Source of the DNA: an uncultured Desulfovibrio sp.
GTDB lineage: Bacteria > Desulfobacterota > Desulfovibrionia > Desulfovibrionales > Desulfovibrionaceae
Reading direction: 5' to 3'
NCBI GenBank assembly: GCA_900550745.1
Contig: URTO01000064.1
Location: forward strand, 1-8,527
Length of the DNA: 8,527 nucleotides
Made by a program: the position numbers and the translations under genes. Shown piece after piece: positions 1 to 6,602 of this stretch (the stretch's first letter is position 1; each line of letters opens with the position of its first letter). The notes beneath the pieces are model-generated. The model ran no database searches. It was given only the letters and a program-made list of their open reading frames with translations, and had not been told where the DNA came from.

Positions 1-21
1 AAAACCGGATAAAAAGGCTGT

Positions 22-55
22 AAAAAGCCCCCGGTGTAGGCGGAGGCCCCTTTTT
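22..55 (-). terminator. Probable intrinsic terminator of the ydcF-like gene
   Basis: Read on the minus strand, this lies 26 bases past the stop codon of the ydcF-like gene. An outer A5G/CT5 pairing encloses a six-pair inner stem (CCTCCG with CGGGGG, one G-T pair) with a seven-base loop and a small GGG bulge, and the 3' arm ends in CTTTTT. A second T-run (CCTTTTT) follows shortly after. The bulge and the T-run being part of the stem make it less than textbook, but position and orientation fit. Confidence 0.55.
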
Positions 56-81
56 CAACAGCGATCCTTTCCGGTGCGGCA

Positions 82-639
82 TCAGACTATGCCGTAGCGC
101 ACCATATACCAAAGCGTCTTGACGTATTCCGAAAAAATATACCCCATCTCATAGATGCGGAACCGGGCCGTAAAGGTTGCCCCCGCATGGACGGGATGCA
201 CCCCGAACGCCACTTCGGGCCAAACGTCCCGGAACACCGTAAGCGCCCGCCTGCTGTGGAACCAGCTCGTCACCAGCATGATGGAACGGGGATGCGTGGC
301 TTCCAGCGCCCCTTTGGTCAAAACGGCGTTTTCATACGTGCTGCGGGATTGGCCCTCATAGGCCGCATCCGGCACGCCCGCCATGCCGAGCCGCCGGGCG
401 ATAAGCCCACCGTCGCCGGAGCCCGTCACAAAAACTTTCGGGGCAACGCCCCGATGATACAGCTCCGCCGCGCCGATCACGCGCTGCCCGGATTCCCCTC
501 CAAGCACCACGATCACATCCGCATGTTCCAACGGCACGTCAACATACAGCCACGCTTCCGCCCGCCAAATCAGCACCGCCCCGATCAGCAAAGCGGCAAC
601 CGCCAGCTTTCCAATCGCCCCATACCATCCCTGCCCCAT
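82..639 (-). CDS. DUF218/YdcF-SanA-like inner-membrane protein
   Basis: A 185-residue protein with one N-terminal membrane helix (about residues 5-25) followed by a DUF218 domain, as in the YdcF/SanA/ElyC group. Visible family marks are DVIVVLGG (41-48), a Leu-Tyr-x-x-Gly-x-Ala-Pro segment, VTGSG, then E95 with SRSTYENA (98-105), and LVTSWFHSRRA (122-132) with the conserved His and paired Arg near its end. Family members are linked to envelope or peptidoglycan-precursor processes, but the exact reaction is not established. The same frame stays open to 846. I prefer the ATG at 639 because GGGGAG sits six bases upstream and the membrane helix then begins directly; an ATG at 687 has its purine run only one base away, and the ATG at 846 lies inside a repeat element. 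The gene is divergent from recR. Family confident, start moderately so. Confidence 0.82.
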   Translation of the reverse strand: MGQGWYGAIGKLAVAALLIGAVLIWRAEAWLYVDVPLEHADVIVVLGGESGQRVIGAAELYHRGVAPKVFVTGSGDGGLIARRLGMAGVPDAAYEGQSRSTYENAVLTKGALEATHPRSIMLVTSWFHSRRALTVFRDVWPEVAFGVHPVHAGATFTARFRIYEMGYIFSEYVKTLWYMVRYGIV

Positions 640-797
640 CCCCCGCTCCCCGCCGAGCGCCGGACATGCCTTCCTTTTCCCGAACATGCTCCCCCACAAA
701 AAAACAGCCCCTATCCAGCCCACCCCCCTGCATGGGGGCAACAACGGCACACGCCTTTGGAGGAGAGGGGAAATTGAAGGGAGAGGCCCCTTTCCAG

Positions 798-962
798 AAG
801 GCTGTGTTCTAGAAAATGGTTGATGCTTTTTTCCTTGAAGTTCCACAGGGATAACCGAAAAATGCCTTAGCCCTGTATTCCGCCAAGAGGAAAACCGGAG
901 AAAAAGGCTGTATTTTCACCACACTGTGGAGATGAAACAACCACAAACTATAACAGAGCCTT
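798..962. repeat. MITE-like element, copy A
   Basis: A 165-base stretch that recurs in direct orientation at 1078-1243 with roughly 80% identity by hand alignment and about one indel. Its ends are inverted repeats: the left end AAGGCTGTGTTCTAG matches the reverse complement of the right end (AAGGCTCTGTTATAG) at 13 of 15 positions, and the pairing resumes with TGGTTG on both sides. The element has no coding capacity of its own. It is lower in G+C than the surrounding genes and holds A/T-runs. Small size, terminal inverted repeats and more than one copy suggest a non-autonomous transposon remnant. No clean target duplication was seen for this copy. Confidence 0.55.
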
Positions 963-1077
963 AAATTTCATATGGATGAATACGGGATTCATTGGAAAGG
1001 CGAATATCTCGAAACGGGCGTGCCGTTGACGGGCTTCCGGGGTTTACGGCATCAATAACAGGGTTGGGGCTTTCTGA
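963..1077. other. Spacer between the two repeat copies; no supported gene
   Basis: 115 bases separate the two elements. A 28-codon open frame (972-1058, starting MDEYGIHWKG) fits here, but it has no ribosome binding site and no recognisable family. I see no hairpin terminator or clear promoter. The spacer may be old intergenic DNA or a remnant of whatever the elements inserted into. Confidence 0.4.
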
Positions 1078-1243
1078 AAGGCTGTGCCACAGAAACTGGC
1101 TGATGCTTTTTTCTTTGAAGTTCCAAAGGGATAATCAGAAAGTGCCTTGGCTATCGGATTCCGCCAGAGGGAAAACCGGAGAAAAAGGCCGTATTTTCAC
1201 CGTGCTGTGGAGATGAAACAACCGCATGCTATGACGGAGCCTT
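1078..1243. repeat. MITE-like element, copy B
   Basis: Second copy of the 165-base element, same orientation as copy A. It begins AAGGCTGTG and ends GGAGCCTT, so the outer six bases are perfectly inverted; the next 19 positions pair less well than in copy A. The best conserved blocks between copies are TGATGCTTTTTT near the left, AAAACCGGAGAAAAAGG in the middle, and TGTGGAGATGAAACAACC near the right. CTGA directly precedes the left end (1074-1077) and directly follows the right end (1244-1247), a possible four-base target-site duplication. The right end lies 49 bases before the recR start, so the element probably forms part of recR's upstream region. Confidence 0.55.
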
Positions 1244-1292
1244 CTGAAAAAGGTTCCTTCCCCAATCTTTCTGTCCACCAAAATGAGGAAGT

Positions 1293-1904
1293 ATGGATCA
1301 CAGAATCCCTGAACCGCTGAAGGCGCTCGTGGAACAGTTGGCCCGGCTGCCCGGCCTTGGGCCGAAATCGGCCATGCGCGTGGCCATGACGCTGCTCAAG
1401 TGGCCGGAAGCCGAAACGCGGCGGCTCGGCAAGGGCATCCACGACCTGCGCGACAACCTGCGTCTGTGCTCCCGCTGCGGGGCGCTGACGGAAACCGATC
1501 CCTGCAACGTCTGTTCGGACAAGGAACGCGACGACTCGCTGCTGTGTGTGGTCGCGGAATGGGACAGTATGCTTACGCTGGAAGAGGGCGCGTTCTACAA
1601 GGGCCGCTACCTCATTTTGGGCGGCCTGCTGGCTCCGCTCGACAACCTGAGTGCCGAAAGCCTCGAACTCGATCGGCTCACCAAGCGTCTGGAAGAAGGG
1701 CAAGTGCGTGAAGTCGTGCTCGCCCTCGGCGCCACGGTGGAAGCGGAAACCACGGGCGCGCTCGTCAAGAGCCTCGTCAACCGCCGCTTCCCCGGCGTGA
1801 CCGTCACCCGGCTCGCGCAGGGCATCCCGCTCGGCGCGGAAGTGAAGTTCATGGACCGCGAAACCCTGCGCCAGTCGCTCCAGTACAGGCAGGAAATCCG
1901 CTGA
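1293..1904 (+). CDS. recR: Recombination mediator protein RecR
   Basis: A 203-residue protein, the usual length for RecR, which acts with RecO (and RecF) in the cytoplasm to load RecA onto gapped or SSB-coated DNA. Domains in order: N-terminal helix-hairpin-helix around LPGLGPKSAMRVA (19-31); a four-cysteine zinc site C59, C62, C71 and C74; a Toprim domain from about 83 (LLCVVAEWDSM) through GRYLILGG and APLDNLS; and the C-terminal segment with LDRLTKRL, LALGATVEAE and RLAQGIPLGAE. At the usual Toprim glutamate position (VVE in E. coli) this protein has Ala88, with Glu89 next. The ATG at 1293 has GAGG four bases upstream. No dnaX or ybaB homologue lies beside it, unlike the E. coli arrangement. 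Confidence 0.97.
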   Translation: MDHRIPEPLKALVEQLARLPGLGPKSAMRVAMTLLKWPEAETRRLGKGIHDLRDNLRLCSRCGALTETDPCNVCSDKERDDSLLCVVAEWDSMLTLEEGAFYKGRYLILGGLLAPLDNLSAESLELDRLTKRLEEGQVREVVLALGATVEAETTGALVKSLVNRRFPGVTVTRLAQGIPLGAEVKFMDRETLRQSLQYRQEIR

Positions 1905-1922
1905 GGTTGCAATGCCGGGCAC

Positions 1923-1951
1923 TTGCGCCATAGCCTTTTAATGACTATTAT
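1923..1951 (+). promoter_or_regulatory. Sigma70-type promoter for the Bax1-I family gene
   Basis: TTGCGC (1923-1928) and TATTAT (1946-1951) are separated by exactly 17 bases in a locally A/T-rich patch between recR and the next gene. Transcription would begin near 1958, giving a leader of about 50 bases before the ATG at 2007. This suggests the membrane-protein gene is transcribed on its own rather than only by read-through from recR. No terminator hairpin is evident after recR. Confidence 0.55.
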
Positions 1952-2006
1952 CCCAAAAGGTATTTCAGAGTTCTCTTACCCCCATTTTTTACGGAGGTTT
2001 TATTCA

Positions 2007-2708
2007 ATGGAAAGCTTGCGCGATTCCACTCGGTCAGCCAGCATCAGCGTCGCATCCGTCTTTATGCGCCATGTGTACCAGTGGATGACGGTCGGCCTGC
2101 TTGTCACGGCGGGGACCGCCTTTTTCGTCGCGTCCTCCCCGGCCCTTCTGTCCGCCATCTTCGGCAACACCTTCGGCCTGATCATCCTCGCCATCGCCGT
2201 GTTCGCCATGCCGTTGGTTCTGAGCGGCATGATTTCCCGGCTGTCCGCGTTTGCCGCCACCGCCCTCTTCGTCGTCTACAGCGCGCTGATGGGTGCGTTC
2301 CTGTCCTCGGTGCTGCTTGTGTATACGGGCGCTTCCGTCATGTCCACGTTCGTCACCTGCGCGGCCATGTTCGGCGGGATGAGCATCTACGGCACCGTCA
2401 CCAAGCGTGATCTCACCGGCATGGGCAGCTTCATGATGATGGGCCTCTTCGGGCTGATCATCGCCATGATCGTCAATATCTTCCTCCAGAGCTCGGCCAT
2501 GACCTTCGTGATCAGCGCCCTCGGCGTGATCATTTTCACCGGCCTGACCGCTTACGATACCCAGAAGATCCGCGCCTTCGGCGAAAACGCCCCGCTTGAC
2601 GACGCCACCGCCATCCGCCGCGGCGCCCTGCTCGGCGCGCTGACCCTCTACCTTGATTTCATCAACCTGTTCCTGATGCTGCTCCGCCTCATGGGAGACC
2701 GCCGCTAA
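2007..2708 (+). CDS. Bax inhibitor-1 / YccA family membrane protein
   Basis: A 233-residue, very hydrophobic inner-membrane protein with seven probable helices (about 22-42, 47-75, 80-107, 111-129, 139-160, 164-183, 206-229). Family signatures are GLTAYDTQKIR (179-189) and LTLYLDFINLFLMLLRLMG (212-230). Asp184 and Asp217 correspond to the aspartate pair that in Bacillus YetJ forms a pH-sensitive latch for calcium leak; bacterial relatives such as YccA interact with the FtsH protease. The function here is inferred only from family. The ATG at 2007 is chosen because GGAGG (1993-1997) lies nine bases upstream; the frame stays open back to 1923, but that stretch carries the promoter. It has its own promoter, and a terminator lies downstream. 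Confidence 0.92.
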   Translation: MESLRDSTRSASISVASVFMRHVYQWMTVGLLVTAGTAFFVASSPALLSAIFGNTFGLIILAIAVFAMPLVLSGMISRLSAFAATALFVVYSALMGAFLSSVLLVYTGASVMSTFVTCAAMFGGMSIYGTVTKRDLTGMGSFMMMGLFGLIIAMIVNIFLQSSAMTFVISALGVIIFTGLTAYDTQKIRAFGENAPLDDATAIRRGALLGALTLYLDFINLFLMLLRLMGDRR

Positions 2709-2721
2709 TCGGATCAACCTG

Positions 2722-2764
2722 GGGGAGCCGTCCCCTTACGCCCGCCGGTTCCGCTCCGGCGGGC
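2722..2764 (+). other. Two stem-loops in the intergenic leader
   Basis: Two consecutive perfect hairpins lie just past the Bax1-I stop codon. The first is GGGGA-GCCG-TCCCC (2722-2735). The second has nine pairs, GCCCGCCGG (2740-2748) with CCGGCGGGC (2756-2764), around a seven-base loop. Neither is followed by a T-run. They precede the true terminator and could protect the 3' end of the message or form part of a leader structure for the next gene. Confidence 0.5.
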
Positions 2765-2770
2765 AACGGG

Positions 2771-2810
2771 AGCCTTTCATGACCGCATCCGGGATGTGAA
2801 AGGCTTTTTT
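2771..2810 (+). terminator. Strong intrinsic terminator after the Bax1-I gene
   Basis: AGCCTTTCA (2771-2779) pairs perfectly with TGAAAGGCT (2797-2805) and is followed directly by a run of six T (2805-2810). The 17-base interval contains weak further pairing. Only 23 bases separate its T-run from the ATG of the DUF748 gene, leaving no room for a promoter in between, so it may also act on transcription of the downstream gene. Confidence 0.82.
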
Positions 2811-2833
2811 GCTACCCGACACAGGAAAAGCGC

Positions 2834-5800
2834 ATGGCTTCCAAGCAACGCAAGCGGCGCAGGAAACGCCGCGCCGCCCCAAAAGCCCCTCAGCGTCCCC
2901 CCATTTCCGCGCAGGCCGAGGAGGAAAAGGCCCGAAGCCGGGGACGGCGTTCCGCCAAAGGCTGGCGCGCCTGCCTTGTCGGGATCGGCTTCCTCTGCGC
3001 CCTGTGGACGGCCCTTGCCGTTTCCCTGCCGCCCTCGGTGCTGCGCGGCGTCGTGGAAAGCCGGCTCTCGGAGGCCGTCAACGCCCCCGTCACCATCGAA
3101 TCCCTTTCGGTCAACCCGTTTACCCTCGGCATTGCCGTGCGGGGCATCCGCGTCCCCTACCTTGAAGAGGTGGGGACGCCCGACGGCGCATTGCTGACCA
3201 TCGAACGGCTGGACATCCGGCCACGCCTCCGGCTTTTCGCGGACGCCGCCCCCATTCAGGCGGCCCTCCGCGTACACAATCCGGTGCTCGACATCACCTA
3301 TCTCGGCAATGGGCTGTTTTCCTTCTCCAAGCTGCTTCCCGCACCGGACGGGGCCGACGCCGGGCCCGATGCCCCGCTTTTCGCCGTAAGCGATCTTGAT
3401 CTGGAAGGCGGAACCATCCTGCTCCGCGACGGCCCCGTCGGTATGCTCCATACGGTCAGCGACGTGAGCTTTCATGTCCCGCTCCTGCATTCGGCGAATC
3501 TCCCGTTTGCGCCCACGCTCTCCGCGCTGGTCAACGGCACGCGCATCAACGTGGAAGGCCGTACCGAACCCGATGCCGGAACGCTCCGCACCACGTTCGC
3601 CATCCACACGGCCCCGCTGCACATGGAGCATTTCAAGCGCTATCTTTCCGATTTCACGCCCCTGACCCTGAACAGCGGCACGGTGGCGCTCGACATGCGC
3701 TTCACCCTGTCGCAGCCGCATCTGGGGAAGGTGGAGAGCAGCTTGTCCGGTACGGTCAAGATCGAGGATGCGGAAATCGCCGCCCCGGAAGGCGCCATCG
3801 TGGGCAGGCTCCGCAAGGGGCAGGCCAGCCTGAACGATTTTACGCTGTCCGAGCGGCGCATCCGTCTGGACGGGATGGAACTCGACGGCCTGTACCTGCG
3901 CGTCAGCCGCGACAAGGCCGGGCGCATCGACTGGGCGGACTGGCTGGGCGGGACGGACGCGAACCCCGAAAACCTTTCTCCCGAAACGCCGTTCGTAGTG
4001 GAAGGCGCGGATCTCATCCTCAGGAACTCCGATTTCACATGGGTAGACGCCGGCCTTGCGGACACGCAGCAGATCGAGATCACCGGCGTGGACGGGCGCA
4101 TCGCGGAATATTCCACCCGCCCCGGCGCACGCACGGCCATGCGCCTCTCCTTCGGCATCAGCACGGAAGGGGTGCTCGCGGTGGACGGCGAAGGCACGCT
4201 CAACCCTCCGAGCCTCAACGCCTCCCTGTGGGTGGACGACCTGCCGCTCATGGTGCTCCGGCCCCTGCTTGGGGAAACGCCCCTCAACGACATTCTGGGG
4301 CGCATTGCGATCAAGGGCGGCGTCCGCTTCGGCCCTGACGGGAAAACGCCCGGCGCCCCCGGATCAGGAACCTTCCTTGCCGTCACCGACGCCGAAGCCT
4401 CGGTAAGCGCGCTGTCCTTCGGGCGCGGCAGCAGCCTTTCCGCAGCCGACCGCAAAGCCGGGAAAGACGCCGGTTCCCCCGCCGTCCGGGTACGGGCGCT
4501 CACCTTCAATGGCCTGCATTTTGACACGCAGGCCCGTTCCGCCTCGGTCAAAGCCTTGTCCGTCGAAGCCCCCGAAGTGCGCGTGGCGTCTTCCGGCGGC
4601 ATTGGGCTGGCTGTCCCCGGCGCAAAGAAGCCTGCGGGAAAAACCGCTCCCACCGCCAAAACGCGCCTCCCTGAAGGGATGTTTGCCGCGGCCCTGCCGG
4701 ACGCCGCAAAAACCTTCCTCTCGGACTGGAAACTCAAGGCAGACGGCTTCCGCATCGCCGGGGGCAAGCTGGAGCACGTCGCCGCAGGGAAGGCCGAAAA
4801 GCTCATCTCCAGCCTCGATCTGGAAACCGGGCCTCTTTCCGGCGACCTGACCAATACCATCAGCCTGACCCTGCGCGCCCGCGGCGCATCGTCCGGCAGC
4901 CTGAACCTCAAAGGAACGCTGCGCCCCGTCCCCCTGCGCTTCTCCGCCGGCATGGACGCTGCGGATCTGCCCCTCGAATGGTTCGATACGCCCCTGCGCG
5001 CCTCCACGAACCTCTCCCCGTCCGGCAGGCTCTCCGCGAACCTCGACGCCGCGATCACGGAGGAAAAAGGAAAGGGCCTCGACATACTGGCTTCGGGCTC
5101 CCTTACCGTGCGCGACCTCCGGCTCAAGGACGCCCGCACCGAGAAAGTGTATGCCCTGCTCCGCCGCCTTTCCGCGGACACGTTCCGCTTTTCTTCGGCT
5201 TCCTCAAGCTTCGAGGCCAAGGCCGTGCTGCTTGATCTCCTGCGTATGGACGTGGCCCTCAATGCCGACAAGACGCTGGACATCCTGGACTGCATCCCCA
5301 AGCAGACGGCCCCCAAGCCCTCCCCCTTCCGTTTTTCCGTAGCCTCCCTGAAGCTTCAGGATGCCGCCCTGCTGTTCCGGGATCAGGCCCACGGTTCCGT
5401 CTCCGCCGTTCAGGATATCAACGCGGCGGTCAACGGCCTTTCCTCATCCGGCGGCTTGCCCGACATCGTCCTGACCGGGCAGCTTGGAGGCGCGCCCATT
5501 ACCCTGTCCGGCTCCTGCAATCCGTTCTCGACCCCTCCGGCGGCCAAACTGTCCTTCACCGCCAAGGGCGTGGATCTCGCCCGCTATTCCGCCTATACGC
5601 GGGCCTATCTGGGGCATCCCGTCGTGCAGGGGCGCCTTGATCTTGAAAGCGCCTTCACTACGTCCGGCTGGACATTTTCTCTCGACAACCATATCCGGCT
5701 GGAAAAGCCCGTGCTCGGCCCCAAGGACACACGGCCCGGCGCGCCGGACTATCCCGTCTCCCTCGGCTTTGCCCTGCTGGAAGACCTGCGCGGCAACATC

Positions 5801-6496
5801 GCGCTGGATCTCCCCATTTCCGGGCGGCTCGACGACGCCGCGCTGCAGGTCGGCGGGCTGGTGGGCAAGGCCCTCGGCGGGCTGTTCACCAAGGTCGTGA
5901 CCTCCCCCTTCGCGCTGCTCGGCGGCATCATCGGGCTTGTGACGCCGGACGATCCCGCGCTTCAGGTCATCGCCTTCCCTCCCGGCGACACCCGCATCAA
6001 CCCCGCCGCCCAAGAGCGCCTCAAACGCATCGCCAAGGCGCTTGAAGAGCACCCTCGCGTCAAAATCGAGCTCGTCGGCATGTATGAGCCCGCCAGCGAC
6101 ACGCGCGGCCTGAAACGCCTTCGGGTCATCCGCAAGGTGCAGGCCCGGCACCACGCCGCCCTGCCCGCCAAGCAGCGGGCGGCCAACCCCGCCGGTACCA
6201 TAAAGCTATCACCCGGCGAGTATGAGCGTTTCCTCCTGCACGTCTACAAAGACTCCCCCGCCGGGCGCAAAGCCGCTGGCGGCGAGGAGCCGGACATCAT
6301 GGAGCAGAAGCTGCAAGCGCTCGAAAACGTAACGCAAGCGGACTTGGAAGCGCTGGCCCGCAGCCGCGCGGAAGAAGTGCGCGCCTTTCTCCTGAAGCAC
6401 GGGCCGGGGTTGGGGAAACGTGTGGGCATCGCCTCCAAGGGCGGCCTCCCCGATGTGCGGCGCGGAACGGCGCAGGTGGAGATCCAGTTACGCTAA
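2834..6496 (+). CDS. DUF748 / AsmA-like envelope protein
   Basis: A 1220-residue protein anchored by one membrane helix (about 45-65) after a very basic, Arg/Lys-rich cytoplasmic tail (1-47). The rest is periplasmic. It starts with an AsmA-like segment (RLSEAVNAPVTIESL, then FTLGIAVRGIRV), continues through long stretches of alternating hydrophobic beta-strand sequence and a Lys/Ala/Pro-rich linker near 593-612, and ends with the DUF748 C-terminal signature: LDLPISGRLDD (about 990-1000), GLVGKALGGL, SPFALLGG and FPPGDTRINPAAQERL (from 1048), which resembles an OmpA-like motif. AsmA-clan proteins (TamB, YhdP, YdbH) are long beta-grooves implicated in phospholipid transport between inner and outer membrane; a similar role is inferred, not shown. 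The ATG at 2834 has AGGA seven bases upstream. The gene lies just past a strong terminator. Confidence 0.88.
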   Translation: MASKQRKRRRKRRAAPKAPQRPPISAQAEEEKARSRGRRSAKGWRACLVGIGFLCALWTALAVSLPPSVLRGVVESRLSEAVNAPVTIESLSVNPFTLGIAVRGIRVPYLEEVGTPDGALLTIERLDIRPRLRLFADAAPIQAALRVHNPVLDITYLGNGLFSFSKLLPAPDGADAGPDAPLFAVSDLDLEGGTILLRDGPVGMLHTVSDVSFHVPLLHSANLPFAPTLSALVNGTRINVEGRTEPDAGTLRTTFAIHTAPLHMEHFKRYLSDFTPLTLNSGTVALDMRFTLSQPHLGKVESSLSGTVKIEDAEIAAPEGAIVGRLRKGQASLNDFTLSERRIRLDGMELDGLYLRVSRDKAGRIDWADWLGGTDANPENLSPETPFVVEGADLILRNSDFTWVDAGLADTQQIEITGVDGRIAEYSTRPGARTAMRLSFGISTEGVLAVDGEGTLNPPSLNASLWVDDLPLMVLRPLLGETPLNDILGRIAIKGGVRFGPDGKTPGAPGSGTFLAVTDAEASVSALSFGRGSSLSAADRKAGKDAGSPAVRVRALTFNGLHFDTQARSASVKALSVEAPEVRVASSGGIGLAVPGAKKPAGKTAPTAKTRLPEGMFAAALPDAAKTFLSDWKLKADGFRIAGGKLEHVAAGKAEKLISSLDLETGPLSGDLTNTISLTLRARGASSGSLNLKGTLRPVPLRFSAGMDAADLPLEWFDTPLRASTNLSPSGRLSANLDAAITEEKGKGLDILASGSLTVRDLRLKDARTEKVYALLRRLSADTFRFSSASSSFEAKAVLLDLLRMDVALNADKTLDILDCIPKQTAPKPSPFRFSVASLKLQDAALLFRDQAHGSVSAVQDINAAVNGLSSSGGLPDIVLTGQLGGAPITLSGSCNPFSTPPAAKLSFTAKGVDLARYSAYTRAYLGHPVVQGRLDLESAFTTSGWTFSLDNHIRLEKPVLGPKDTRPGAPDYPVSLGFALLEDLRGNIALDLPISGRLDDAALQVGGLVGKALGGLFTKVVTSPFALLGGIIGLVTPDDPALQVIAFPPGDTRINPAAQERLKRIAKALEEHPRVKIELVGMYEPASDTRGLKRLRVIRKVQARHHAALPAKQRAANPAGTIKLSPGEYERFLLHVYKDSPAGRKAAGGEEPDIMEQKLQALENVTQADLEALARSRAEEVRAFLLKHGPGLGKRVGIASKGGLPDVRRGTAQVEIQLR

Positions 6497-6524
6497 TCCA
6501 CTGATACAAAAAGATAAAAAACGA

Positions 6525-6555
6525 TTTCAGATCCTGACTGCATTTATGGTATACA
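6525..6555 (+). promoter_or_regulatory. Possible extended -10 promoter for the secreted protein gene
   Basis: TATACA (6550-6555) is preceded by TGG, forming an extended -10 element, and TTTCAG (6525-6530) sits 19 bases upstream as a weak -35. The region from 6497 to 6602 is markedly richer in A/T than the coding sequence on either side, and no terminator was seen after the DUF748 gene. Transcription would begin near 6562, about 40 bases before the ATG. Confidence 0.4.
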
Positions 6556-6602
6556 GGCTCATGTTTTCGGAGAAAGAACCCTTTCCATTTGTAGGAGGTT
6601 CC

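Noticed and set aside
719..742. Short C-rich/G-rich inverted repeat (CCCCCTGCATGGGGG) upstream of the ydcF-like gene
   Set aside because: The stem is only five pairs and lies in a C-rich patch; it is not enough to call an operator or terminator.
640..846. Longer N-terminus for the ydcF-like protein (start at 846)
   Set aside because: The extra 69 residues are Pro/Gly-rich, resemble no part of the family, and the start lies inside repeat copy A. The ATG at 639 has a better-spaced ribosome binding site and begins just before the membrane helix.
992..1216. 74-codon plus-strand open frame upstream of recR
   Set aside because: It runs from the spacer into repeat copy B, has no ribosome binding site and no recognisable similarity.
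3640..5316. 558-codon minus-strand open frame inside the DUF748 gene
   Set aside because: Its product is Arg/Ser/Ala-rich with no domain marks and lies fully antisense to a protein with clear family signatures. Long antisense frames are expected in high-G+C coding DNA.
6420..6602. Upstream start for the secreted protein
   Set aside because: It would overlap the end of the DUF748 gene and place 61 unrelated residues before the product, whereas AGGAGG precedes the ATG at 6603.
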